Shown here in pieces: positions 31,774 to 42,685 of a stretch of 64,000 bases of DNA. The notes under the pieces are model-generated. The model was given only the letters and a program-made list of their open reading frames with translations. It was not told the origin of the DNA and made no database searches. Made by a program: the position numbers and the translations under genes. Source of the DNA: Stomoxys calcitrans (lineage: Eukaryota; Arthropoda; Insecta; Diptera; Muscidae); NCBI RefSeq assembly GCF_963082655.1, contig NC_081555.1:145515252-145579251 (forward strand), in the 5' to 3' direction. How positions within the stretch are numbered: the first letter of the stretch is position 1; every line of letters begins with the position of its first letter.

Positions 31774-34000
31774 TGTAGTGGGAAATATTCGACTTTAGAG
31801 CTCAATTTTCTTTGATCTTTATATATACTTTGCTGCAGATGGGTTATGAAGTTTTGAAATTTAACGGTCGACCTCTGTTAAGAATATCCAAATAAGGCGC
31901 ATAACATTCATTGGGTGAGAAGAGTAATCAGCTGTAAGCATTGTTTATTGATCTGCCGATTGTGAGCTTTGAATAATTGATTGATGTTATCCGATAGCAA
32001 GTAGTTTTTTTTTCGTGTTTTTTTTTTTCTTGTGGTGTTGTTGTTAACGGAGATATTGGACATCACACAGTAAGAAGTATGCCATGCTTGGCGACAAAAT
32101 TCTTCCACATTTCAATTGTGATTTCAAAGTCTTAAGAAGTGGTTCTCAGTCGGTCTGATTAGACAGATAATCTTATAAGAGTCTTTGTACAGTAGGACAA
32201 AGAGTTCTGTGGTCGAATAGCCAAGTTGGGCAAGTGGTTTTAAACTACATCGTGTTTGGCAGAAATTTACCTAAATAAAAGAATAGTTGAAAGATCTGAG
32301 GGTAAGTTTTTCTTGGAAAGAAGGAAGAAAGAAAAAGCATTATCTTAAATAAAATTCTGTTTTTAGACGTATTGGCTGGCGGGACGGTTGATAAGACCAC
32401 GTGTTACCTTGGTGTGACTGTGGTAACTGCTCCCCAGAATTCTCAAGCCATATATACTATACCCTATTTGCCTTCTGAAGAAAGTAAACTTCCCTAAATT
32501 TCTTGGGATCTGGAGAAGGAATAAGCATAATACAATAGATTTCTCCTATACTCTTCAAATTTGTACACCACCTAACCCTGACCCAAATAAAGTAATTTGA
32601 TTAAGCGAGCCTCATAAAGTGCAGACCTCTGAAAATCACACTAAAACCCTAACTGGTAGAGGAAGAGCGGAACACGTGAGAGCTGAACGGTACACACCAA
32701 TTGGAAACGTGATGGAATATGCCTCTAAATATTAAGATAATTCTTTAAGCTACTAAACTCCTCGGTGTGAAAAAGGAATTTTCCTGGTATAAACCCGGAA
32801 ATGGTATATACATATAAAATTTGTAATCTCTTACAGCTTTAAGCAAATCTTCATCAGAAACGATATCGATGGGCCCAACGATGGAGTAAGAAACAATGTG
32901 ATGAATGAAATGTGAGTAAAAGACAATTCAAATAGTTACCTTTTATGAATATATACCATTTCACCAATATAAGATACCTCGGAAATTATTCCTATAAATT
33001 TTGTGTGGGAAGCCCTATATGGCAAACTACCTTTATATTTTGGTAATTTCTTTTGGCACCATGTAGATACTTTCCCATAGATTTTGGTTAGACTCTAACA
33101 TGTTTCCAATTACTAGCTTTCATTCATGAATGTCACCAAATTTCTCTCTGAGTAATAAGCCTTTCTTTTTTTTATTGAGAACTTGAATTGTAATACAAAA
33201 AAAAAACAAAAAAAAAAAGAAGTATAACACTTTTGCTACAACTTTTTCTCATTCTTTATGATACTCTAGAATTTTTGTTTTGCTACTCCCTTACGTACTC
33301 TCTTTAGTTAGGCAATTATGATTTTAATTCAATACATACCTTAGATGAACGTACATACCTACCTATAAGTTACTATTATTTTGTTTATTTACCTTTTTCT
33401 TTCTTCATTCATTGAATAAATACTAGAAATGTACTCTCTTAAGAAATTATTTGATTTTGTTATGCGCTGGTAAATTGTTGTTAGGTCTGTCCAAGTAGTC
33501 AGCTGTCCCATAAATATGATCGGTTAAGCTAACTTGTTGTTAGTATGATTTAGGGCGATCGATGATATTTATAAACGGTCGCAAGGCAGGGAGGGTAGTG
33601 GATATTTGTACTCAATGAGATCTGGAGTACATGGAAGTGATGAAAGGTGAACGCAATTAGTATACTGGTGTCCGTTATTGAGTCCGTCCGTATGCCAATT
33701 TCGGCAGTTTGATAAGGTCTAAGAATGGCTTTGTAATTTTCTTTGAGAGTGCGGATTTATTTTGTTTTGGTTATTTTTTTTTTGTTAAGTATCCAAGTGC
33801 ACCTAAAAAAATTGTGTTCGGTGGTTGTATGTTGGACTGGGCACGCGACGAACCCATGAATAAGACGAGCTAGCTAGTGCGAAGCTAGAGGTGCATAGCT
33901 GTGTTTTTGAGTCCAAATTAAATAAGGTACCATACGTTTTTTTTTATGATTATCAGATTAGCCCCCCCTCTTGGGTGGATAAAACATCAACCACACCACA
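31774..34000 (+). repeat. 3' LTR (2,227 bp)
   Basis: It starts TGTAGTGGGAAATATTCGAC and ends CATCAACCACACCACA. The differences from the 5' LTR are five substitutions and small homopolymer changes. The preceding 60 bp (31714-31773) are pyrimidine-rich; I see no polypurine tract next to it, which is unusual. Confidence 0.95.
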
Positions 34001-34232
34001 CCCCCGAATGTCGTAGATCTCTTTACGAGATGGCTGAACAGTTCAATATTCACCTGTTCTGGGTGCCGGGCCACAGAGATATCCCAGGGAATTGTGGACA
34101 AAACGAGCTTGCGAGACAAGGAACTTTCCAAAATTATGTTGACTTAAAGAAGTCTACCGCTTTGTTGTCGCTGGCTAAAACAGAGGTCTCATTTAGTATG
34201 TCCGTCATAATAGGTCACAGTCTATACTAGTG
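34001..34232 (+). pseudogene. Non-LTR retrotransposon RNase H fragment, right flank of LTR element
   Basis: Translation 'CRRSLYEMAEQFNIHLFWVP' continuing into 'GHRDIPGNCGQNELARQGT' is the C-terminal RNase H region of LINE polyproteins. The frame is open until about 34230. It probably belongs to the same LINE copy whose RT start lies at 23516-23800. The middle of that LINE is missing, either within the gap or by deletion. Confidence 0.8.
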
Positions 34233-34238
34233 ATACTA

Positions 34239-34462
34239 TTGGGTTGCCCAAAAAGTAATTGCGGATTTTTTAAAAGAAAGTAAATGCATTTTTAATAAAG
34301 CTTAGAATGAACTTTAATCAAATATACTTTTTTTCTAAAGCAATCTAAAAGTAACAGCTGATAACTGACAGAAGAAAGAATGCAATTGCAGAGTCACAAG
34401 CTGTGAAAAAATTTGTCAACACCGACTATATGAAAAATCCGCAATTACTTTTTGGGCAACCC
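34239..34462 (+). mobile_element. Mariner-type MITE (copy 1)
   Basis: 224 bp with terminal inverted repeats of about 29 bp (TTGGGTTGCCCAAAAAGTAA and its complement at the right, both next to TTGCGGATTTTT). TA flanks both sides (34237-34238 and 34463-34464), as for Tc1/mariner insertions. It is too short to encode a transposase. Confidence 0.88.
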
Positions 34463-34471
34463 TAGATATTG

Positions 34472-34521
34472 CTATATTAGTATATGTAGAACAAAATATT
34501 GTTCCACATATACTAATATAG
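34472..34521. repeat. 50-bp near-perfect palindrome
   Basis: Arms CTATATTAGTATATGTAGAA and the complement of CTATATTAGTATATGTGGAA flank a short AT loop (about 34495-34498), with one mismatch. It lies 10 bp after the MITE and forms the left edge of a family A fragment. Confidence 0.85.
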
Positions 34522-35315
34522 AACGATCTGAACCATACACGACACGAATGTCAAAAATCCTAACATAAGTCACTGTCAAATTTCAGCGTTATTGGATTAT
34601 AAAAATCGATATCGGTCTATATAGCAGCTGTATTCAAATCTGAACCGATTTGAGACAAATTAAAAAAGGACGTCGAAGGGCCCAACATAGCTCACTGTCC
34701 CAAATTTCGGTGACATCGGACAATAAATGCGCCTTTTATGGGCCCAAAACCTTAAATCGAGAGATCGGTCTATATGGCAGCTATATCCGAATCTGGACCG
34801 ATCTGGGTCAAAACGCAGAAAGATGTCGAAGAGCCTAACTCAACTCTCTGTCCCAAATTTCGGCGACATCGGACAATAAATGGGCCTTTTATAAGCCCAA
34901 AACCTTAAATCGAGAGATCGGTCTATATGGCAGCTATATCCAAATCTGGACCGATCTAAGCCAAATTGAAGAAGAATATCGAAAGGCCTAACACTGTTTC
35001 CAAATTTCGGCGAAATCGGACAATAAATGGGCCTTTTATAAGCCCAAGATTTTAAATCGAGAGATCGGTCTATATGGCAGCTATATCCAAATCTGGACCG
35101 ATCTAGGCAAAATTGAAGAATGTCGAAGGACCTAACAGAACTCACTGTCCCAATTTCGGAAAAATCTGGATTTTATGAGCCTAAGACCCTAAATCGGCGG
35201 ATCGGTCTACATGGGGGCTATATCAAGATATAGTCCGATATAGCCCATCTTCGAACTTAGCTTGCTTATGGACAAAAAAAGAATCTGTGCAAAGCTTCAG
35301 CTCAATATCTCTATT

Positions 35316-36917
35316 TTTATACCCACCACCGAAGGATGGGGGTATATTCATTTTGTCATTCCGTTTGCAACACATCGAAATATCCATTTCCGACCTATAA
35401 AGAATATATATTTTTGATCAGCGTAGAAATCTAAGACGATCTAGACATGTCCGTCTGTCTGTTGAAATCACGCTACAGTTTTTAAAAATTGAGATATTGA
35501 GCTGAAATTTTTCACAGACTCTTTTTTTGTCCATAAGCAGATTAAGTTCGAAGATGGGCTATATCGGACTATATCTTGATATAGCCCCCATATAGACCGA
35601 TCCACCGATTTAGGGTCTAAGGCCCATAATAGGCACATTTATTATCCGTTTTTTCTGAAATTTGGGACAGTGAGTTATGTTGGGCCCTTCAACATCCTTC
35701 GTCAATTTGGCCCAGATCGGTCCAAATTTGGATATGGCTGCCATATAAACCGATCCTCCGGTTTAGGGTCTTAGGCCCATAAAAGCCACATATAAAGGGT
35801 GATTTTTTTGAGGTTAGGATTTTCATGCATTAGTATTTGACAGATCACGTGGGATTTCAGACATGGTGTCAAAGAGAAAGATGTGAGCATGTGTTCAAAT
35901 TTTGACAAATTTTGTTCAGCGATGAGGCTCATTTCTGGTTGAATGGCTACGTAAATAAGCAAAATTGCCGCATTTGGAGTGAAGAGCAACCAGAAGCCGT
36001 TCAAGAACTGCCCATGCATCCCGAAAAATGCACTGTTTGGTGTGGTTTGTACGCTGGTGGAATCATTGGACCGTATTTTTTCAAAGATGCTGTTGGACGC
36101 AACGTTACGGTGAATGAACACATTTCGAACCGAACACTGATTTTGGTAATAAAATTCAATGATTTGCAAGCGTTGCTCGTTAGTAAGTCTATTCATGATG
36201 AAATGTCAAAGCATACTGAGCATCTTTCTCTTTGACACCATGTCTGAAATCCCACGTGATCTGTCAAATACTAATGCATGAAAATCCTAACCTCAAAAAA
36301 ATCACCCTTTATTATCCGACTAAGCTGAAATTTGGGAAAGTGAGTTGTGTTAGACCCTTCGACATCCTTCGTCAATTTGGTCCAGATCGGTCCAAATTTG
36401 GATATAGCTGCCATATAGACCGATCCTCCGATTTAGGGTCTTAGGCCCATAAAAGCCACATTTATTATCCGATTTTCTTGAAATTTGGGACAGTGAGTTA
36501 CGTTAAGCCCTTCAACATCCTCCGTCAATTTGACCCTGATCGGTCCAGATTTGGATAAAGCTTCCATATAGACCGATCTCTGGAGTTAACGTTTTGGGCC
36601 CATGAAAAGCGCATTTATTGTCCGATGTCGCCGAAATTTATGACATTGAGTTGTTTTGGGCCCTTCGACGTTTTTCTTCAGTTTGGCTCAGATCGAACCA
36701 TATATGGATGTAGCTGCCGTAAAGACCGATCTTTCGGTTGAACAATGACTTGTACTAATAAGCATTTGGTCTAAATCGGTTGATATGTCTATATAGCTGC
36801 TATGGGGCATAAGGTATGAATCTTTCACTGGATTTTGACGAAAGGTTATTCACATATATACCCGAAGTGGTGGGTATCCAAAGTTCGGCCCGGCCGAACT
36901 TTACGCCTTTTTATTTG
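35316..36917 (+). mobile_element. Nested family A HINE-type element, itself carrying a Tc1/mariner-like insertion
   Basis: TTTTTATACCCACCACCGAA at the left; at the right the subterminal GGTGGGTATCC, the hairpin (36883-36903) and TTTATTTG followed by TT. The array is split by the 515-bp element at 35795-36309. The GTCC/GTCT tract is very short. Confidence 0.88.
35795..36309. mobile_element. Rearranged non-autonomous Tc1/mariner-like element
   Basis: 515 bp with 89-bp terminal inverted repeats (35795-35883 and 36221-36309; tips AAGGGTGATTTTTTTGAGG) and flanking TA duplications (35793-35794, 36310-36311). Inside are two transposase pieces in opposite senses. The plus strand 35912-36110 reads 'FSDEAHFWLNGYVNKQNC...VWCGLYAGGIIGPYFFKDAVG', part of the DDE catalytic domain with its second Asp. 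The minus strand, 36196 down to about 36100, reads 'MNRLTNEQRLQIIEFYYQNQ', the start of the N-terminal helix-turn-helix. The middle of the gene is lost, so it cannot encode a transposase. Confidence 0.88.
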
Positions 36918-37108
36918 TTAAAGACTGTAGCGGGATTTTAACACAGACAGACGGAAGAATAGACGGGCGGACATGTCTAGATCGTCTTAGATTTTTATGC
37001 TGATCAAGAATGTATATACTTTATAAGGTCGGAAGTGGATATTTCGATGTGTTGCGAACTGAATGACATAATGAATACACCCCCATCTTTCGGTGGAGGG
37101 TATAAAAA

Positions 37109-37140
37109 TGTATATACCCCCATCCTTCGGTGCTGGGTAC
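37109..37140 (-). mobile_element. Extra copy of the HINE far terminus
   Basis: TATATACCCCCATCCTTCGG then TGCTGGGTA repeats the end of the preceding element once more. It is a terminus without a body. Confidence 0.6.
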
Positions 37141-38798
37141 TGCACTGGCAATCAGAAAGAACTTCGTTTAAGGTTCTCATTTCTGTGAAAGCTTGTCTGA
37201 CTAAGCGGATGTGTACATTCGCAATTTGTTGGGCTTTTTAAAGCAATCTGGATTATTCAACAGTAGGAACTACCCAGTGGGAAAACTAGTAAAGCCTACC
37301 TAAATCATTCCTGATAACAACGCTTCAAAGCCCTCAAATGGTAGGACCGTATAACTTCTAAAATGAAGTTTCCTAGAGGACTACCTTACCATAAAATAAA
37401 TGGGACACATGAGACACAATAAGTGTCTATTGGGACACAATAGACACCTATTGACCTTCTGAATGATTTTTTGAAACAATAGTTTCGTCCTTCTTAAGGC
37501 CATATAATTACCATGTAAAGCAAGTAGTAACCCGACAATGTCACTCAATGTTAAAAAGATATAAACATAGAATTCGGAGACCAGGCCTCGCGGATATATA
37601 AGAAGTCATTATATCAGGCTTTGAAGTCGCCGCCTTTTCCCGCTGGGTAGAAGGCATTTTCTTTCTCCTGTCCCTGTGCTACCACAATGGATGAAAACGT
37701 CTAAGTGAGTCCGATGTCAGATTGCCACTTAAACCTAAACTAATCCAAGAGAATTAGTAATTGATTTGATCCATTTCACATTTTGCCTACCTTTGGAAAC
37801 CTTTCACAAATCACAGAGTTCTCCATACATTCCCACACCACAACAGGGCATTGAAAATAATTTTTAATACCTTAATTTCTGGCCTTCAGTCATGTAATGC
37901 CCAAAGAAGTAACTTTTTATTTTACCCCGATGATCACTTTCTGCACTTTTCAAATATACCTTAGTGGTCATTACATTCACCCCCGACAAATTGAATGTAT
38001 GACATAGTCAAGTTATAAACCTACTTTTGTTATTACATAATGGTTTTGCACATTTTGCTCTCTTTTGCTTTTTATTCAACTCTTGGTTGAACACTAGACA
38101 AACTTCGGAACAAATTATATTAACTTATGTAACAACATAAAACCTACAAATGTATGATTTTATAAATGCAGGATTCTCAAATATGTTGCAAAAAAGCCAA
38201 GCAAACAATTTGGAAACCCGAAAATTCAAGTAGCGAAAAGTGCCACTTTTTTTGAGGTTCAAGTGGGAAAATCCTTCAAGTATGTGAGGAGTGCATCTCT
38301 CACCATATGCCGGACTCCGTTGTTATCAACTATACCGAATGAAAACCGACACTGTGTCACTCTGGGGGATTAATACCACTTTGGCATTAATTTGAGGGGG
38401 ACCCCAGTTTTGGTGATTAGCATTGTGTCTGCATCCAGATCTCCGCATTTATACTTTATGATACTACGTTAAAACCCATTTTCCTCCTGCGCAGTAACCC
38501 ATCAACACCTCCTAGTTCTTCTCGTTCTCCAACATCCTGTGGAATATTGACGTAGGCGAAAAAAAGGGCAGCCATTCGATTTTTCCAGTTCCCTGTGTCT
38601 TTCGACCCAACTCTCTCATCGGAAGAATGTGTGTTCCACATCGGCTGAAACTTTTAGCTACTCACAAAAGCAGCTGCTAGAAGAGCATCTATCCATTCTA
38701 TGAACGTATTTCCGGAAATAACCAAGGCCAGCCAACATCTGTGTAATGTAATAGTAAAATTCTTACAGTGGTACAAACTGTGAAAAAATTACATAAAA
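37141..38798. other. No gene recognised
   Basis: AT-rich sequence. A minus-strand frame at 38456-38641 is open but has no motif I recognise. A small local repeat of 'GGGACACA...ATAGACACC/AATAAGTGTC' type sits near 37390-37450. No transposon ends are visible. Confidence 0.4.
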
Positions 38799-40135
38799 AA
38801 GTAAAAGCGTACTAAGTTTGGCCAGGCCGAATCTTATATACCCTCCACCATGGATCGCACTTGTCGAGTTCTTTTCCCGGCATCTCTTCTTAGGCAAAAA
38901 AAGGATAAAAGAAAAGATTTGCTCTGCGATTAGAGCGATATCAAGATATGGTCCGGTTCGGACCACAATTAAATTATATGTTGGAGACCTGTGCAAAAAG
39001 TCAGTCAATTCGAAGAAGAATTGCGCCCTTTGGGGGCTCAAGAAGTAAAATAGAGAGATCGATCTATATGGGAGCTGTATCAGGTTATAGACCGATTTAG
39101 ACCATAATAAACACAAATGCTGATGGTCATAAGAGGATCCGTCTTACAAAATTTCAGGCAAATCGGATAATAATTGCGACATCTAGAGGCTCAAGAAGTC
39201 AAGATCCCAGAGCGGTTTATATGGCAGCTATATCAGTTTCTGAACCGATTTGAACCTTATTTGGCACAGTTGTGGAAAATCATAATAAAATATGTGATGC
39301 AAAATCTCATTCCAATCTGATACGAATTGCGCCCTCTAGTGGCACACGAAGACAAGATTCAAAATCGGTTTATATGGCAGCTATATCAGGTTCTTGACCG
39401 ATTTGCACCATACTTAGCACAATTATTGAAAGTCATAACGTGGTGCAAAATTCCATTCCAATCGGGTAAGAATTGCGCCCTCTAGAGGCTCAAGAAGCCA
39501 AGACCCAAGATCGGTTTATATGGCAGCTATATCAGGTTATTGACCGATTTGAACCATACTTAGCACAGTTGTTGGATATCATAACAAAACACGTCGTTCG
39601 AAATTTCATTCCAATCAGATAAGAACTGCGCCCTCTAGAGGCTCAAGAAGTCAAGATCCCAGATCGGTTTATATGGCAGCTATATCGGGTTATAGACCAA
39701 TTTGAACCATACTTGACACAGTTGTTGGATATCATAACAAAACACGTCGAGCAAAATTTCATTCCAATCGGATAAGAACTGCGTCCTCTAGAGGCTCAAG
39801 AAGCCTCATATAAACCAAGACCCAAGATCGGTTTATATGGCAGCTATATCAGGTTATTGACCGATTTCAACCATACTTAGCACAGTTGTTGGAAGTCGTA
39901 GTGAAACACGTCGTGCAAAGTTGCAGGCAAATCGGATAAAAATTGCGACCCCTAGAGGCTCAAGAAGTCAAGACCCAAGATCGGTTTATATGGCAGCTAT
40001 GTTAAAACATGGACCGATATGGCCCATTTACAATCCCAACCGAAATATTTGTGCAAAATTTCAAATGGCTAACTTTACTCCTTCAAAAGTTAGCGTGCTT
40101 TCGACAGACAGACGGACGGACTAACGGACGGCCAA
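38799..40135 (-). mobile_element. Family B HINE-type element, far end truncated
   Basis: Hairpin end (GTAAAAGCGTACTAAGTTTG, mutated arms), TATACCCTCCACCATGG, six or more 153-bp units with GGCTCAAGAAG and TATATGGCAGCTATATC words, and a short GACAGACAGACGGACGG tract. It breaks off before the ATGGCTAGATC block. One unit (39795-39840) carries a partial internal duplication of 'CTCATATAAACC'. Confidence 0.8.
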
Positions 40136-40189
40136 AGGCTTTAAAAGTAAACATCGGATGATCATAAATATGAGAGCTTAATCTTAATC

Positions 40190-40500
40190 CGGCCACAGTA
40201 GCGCAGAGCATGTCCGTCCATGACGCTGAACCCCTGGTTTCGAATCCTGGCGAGACCATCAGAAAAAAATTTCAGCGTTGGTTTTCCCCTCGTAATGCTG
40301 GCAACATTTATGAGGTACTATGTCATGTAAAACTTCTCTCCAAAGAGATGTCGCACTGCGGCACGCCATTCGGACTCGGCTATAAAAAGGAGGTCCCTTT
40401 TCATTGAGTTTTAACTTGAATCGGACTGCACTCATTGATATGTGAGAAGTTTGCCCATGTTCCTTAGTGGAATGATCATGGGCAAAATTTGCATTTGCAA
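40190..40500 (+). mobile_element. tRNA-derived SINE
   Basis: Starts GGCCACAGTAGCGCAGAGCA (box A, TAGCGCAGAGC) and has GGTTTCGAATCC at about 40240 (box B) at tRNA-like spacing, the internal RNA polymerase III promoter of tRNA-derived SINEs. The body continues through GTCGCACTGCGGCACGCC and the tail TGATATGTGAGAAGTTTGCC. Fragments of the same family occur at 1186-1250 and 20244-20352. Confidence 0.82.
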
Positions 40501-41545
40501 ATATATTGTAAATCCGACACTCTGATCCAATCCTTAGACCAATACCGGGTGGACCTGGTCCTTAAAGACTGGATAAACCATATGCAAAGGAACAGGTGGA
40601 GAAATTGGTGTCCCATGGCATAAATATAAGGGGGAAATTGGCACAAGGCACCCCACACGGGGTATTTTATCGCCACTCTTATGCGTGACCACCATTAATT
40701 ACCTATTACTGATGCTGACTGAGGAGGTATTTGAACTCTTCTGCTACGCAAACGATAATACTTCTAAGGGACAGGAAACTGAATTGGAAGTGTTACATTC
40801 AGGAGCGTACTGAGAAGGTTCACAGATGTTGGGCACTATGTAGACGGACCGTAGGCTCGAAATGGGGCCTGAATTCAAGGATAGTCCACTGGCTCTACAG
40901 GAGCGTGATTATACCAATAGTTACTTACGCCTCAGTAGGTTGGTGGATTGCTATGGTGGAAAAGTGAAACATAAGAACCTGAACGCATAGGCGGGGCTAC
41001 GAGAACCACGCCCACTAGGCCACTGGAGACTATTCTAGATATCCGACCTATTGATGTACAGATTAAGTGTGAGGCACTGCGGCTATGAGATTTAAGGCGA
41101 TGGGAAAATGGATTGAGGATGGCAGCAGCTCATAATAGAGGCGACGATAGGAAACCTGGAAGGAAGGAAAGAAATTTCCGATCGGATACCTGAGATGAGC
41201 CTTGAGGTCTAGAGCGGGGCACTGCTGTCAGCGGCACACTCTTGGATTGACGGAACTCTAGTATTGCAATATGTAAGATCATGTAACACGGATGGATCAA
41301 AGCTAGAGGACAGAGTGGGCCTGGTGGCATACATTGAGAACCCAGGGACTGAGATCGGTTTTAGACTGTCTGACCATAAAACGGTCCTACAGGTGGTGGA
41401 CATTGAGTATGATCATCTGAAAAGCAATAACAACCAGGACGGTAAGGTCACAAATAATCTTGCAGCTTAAGAAGGAGATTAACGCCTTCTCTGAGGATGG
41501 CAAAATCCACCTAGTTTGGGTGCCCGGCCGTGATAACGGGGAATG
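40501..41545 (+). pseudogene. Decayed non-LTR retrotransposon: RT C-terminal half plus RNase H
   Basis: Frames on the plus strand, broken by frameshifts and stops, read: 'LSPLLCVTTINYLLLMLTEE' then 'FELFCYANDNT' (40665-40750; catalytic YADD changed to YAND); 'DRKLNWKCYIQERTEKVHRC' and 'SKWGLNSRIVHWLYRSVIIP' (40770-40920); 'LETILDIRPIDVQIKCEALR' (41025-41085); 'NTDGSKLEDRVGLVAYIENP' (41287-41345, start of RNase H); and 'IHLVWVPGRDN'-like near 41505-41540. The start of the RT and the endonuclease are absent. It directly follows the SINE and runs into a family B array at 41546. Confidence 0.8.
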
Positions 41546-42153
41546 AAATTTTAATCCAATTTGGCTGAAATTTTGCACATAGTATTCTGCTAAGACTTCC
41601 AATAATTGTGCCAAATAAAGTCTAAATCGGCCAATAACTTGATATAGCTCCCATACAAACCTATCTCCCAATTTGACTTCTTGAACCCCTGAAAGTCTCA
41701 ATTTTCATCCGACTTGGCTGAAATTTTTAACATATTGTTCTGAAATGACATTCAACAATCGTGTCAAGTACGGTCCGAATCGGTCTATATCCTGATATAG
41801 CTCCCATATAAACCGATCTCCCGATTTGACTTCTTGAGCCCCTGGAAGCCTCAATATTCATCCGATTTGGCTGAAATTTTGCCTGTGGTGTTCTATTATG
41901 ACTTCCACTAACTGTGGTAAGTACGGTTTAAATCGATCAAGAACATGATAAAACTCACGATTTGACTTCTTGAGCACCTGGACTCCGCAATTTTTCCCAA
42001 TTTGGATGAAATTCTGCACATAGTGTACTGTTTTCGCTCTCAACAACTGTGCCAAGTACTGGCCAAACCAGATGTAGCTCCCATATTTTAGCAGAATCCA
42101 AGATGGTGGGTTCCCAAGATTCGGCCCGGCCGAACTTAGCCCCCTTTTACTTG
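41546..42153 (+). mobile_element. Family B element, hairpin end preserved
   Basis: Four B units on the reverse sense ('GACTTCTTGAGCCCCTGGAAG' type words) end in the hairpin (TCGGCCCGGCCGAACTTAGC) and TTTTACTTG followed by TT. The left end is cut at the LINE boundary. Confidence 0.75.
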
Positions 42154-42299
42154 TTGCCTTTTGATCCCAATCATTAAAATATGAAATATTATGGCGATTC
42201 GTTAAGGATAACCCGCGACGCCAGTTGGACATAGTGCTTTCCAAAGAATCTAGTTGTTAGACAAAATCTTCATCTACATGGAATTTATTTCAAAACCAC

Positions 42300-42685
42300 A
42301 AATTGTTCTCTGAACCACTATAGGGGCTATTCGGCATAGCCACGTCCGTCTGTCTGCATATCCTTTCCGTGCTGATAATCTATCTGTCGTTTTTTTTTTT
42401 TTGTAACTAAGATGGAGATCACATTTGTTATCCAATCATCACGAAAATTTTAGCAAATCACTTTTTTAGCGCAAGGACTAACGCTATCGGTTTTGGTAAA
42501 AATCGGTTCAGATTTAGATAAAGCTTCCGCATATAATTCGCCCGATTTACACTAAAAAGGTCATAATTACGACAATTTTCAAACTATTTGGATGAAGTGT
42601 TTTATGACTTATGACCTCTGCCAAATTTCATTTAAATCCGTTCAGATTTAGATACCGTTGACATTGGGTTAATAAAAATCGCTCT
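42300..42685 (+). mobile_element. Family D element fragment
   Basis: GGCATAGCCACGTCCGTCTG (module), then units with AAATCGGTTCAGATTTAGAT and 'CGCCCGATTTACACTAAAAAGG' as in 21490-21720 and 53340-53480. Both termini are missing or decayed. Confidence 0.6.

Larger units (their letters stand above)
24008..34000 (+). mobile_element. Ty3/gypsy-type LTR retrotransposon, near-complete, Osvaldo/Ulysses-like layout
   Basis: The 9,993-bp element runs 5' LTR (24008-26236), primer-binding site, 540-bp leader, gag, pol, 60-bp spacer, 3' LTR (31774-34000). The order protease, RT, RNase H, integrase places it in Ty3/gypsy. Very long LTRs with a tRNA-Lys primer site are features I know from the Drosophila Ulysses/Osvaldo lineage; a tree of RT would be needed to confirm this. 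Both coding frames are uninterrupted and the LTRs differ by about five substitutions, so the insertion is young. There is no env frame. The bases flanking the LTRs (GCTA left, CCCC right) do not form a target duplication. Confidence 0.93.
34522..37108 (-). mobile_element. Family A element interrupted by another family A element
   Basis: Array units run from about 34522 to 35200. The pre-module 'AATCTGTGCAAAGCTTCAGC', TCAATATCTCTATTTTT is cut at about 35316. The continuation AAAGACTGTAGCGGGATTTT picks up at 36920, followed by the GACGG module and the end CGGTGGAGGGTATAAAAA. Comparison with 60930-60960, where the two parts are contiguous (CTCTATTTTTAAAGACTG), proves the interruption. The hairpin end is missing. 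Confidence 0.85.

Noticed and set aside
24003..34004. Target duplication of the LTR element
   Set aside because: The four bases on the left (GCTA) and right (CCCC) differ, and the left flank adjoins an assembly gap.
38456..38641. 61-codon minus-strand frame
   Set aside because: No motif, no neighbouring coding sequence; length is expected by chance.
40200..40262. A genuine tRNA gene
   Set aside because: Boxes A and B are present but the sequence does not fold into a full cloverleaf by eye and continues into a SINE body with related fragments elsewhere.
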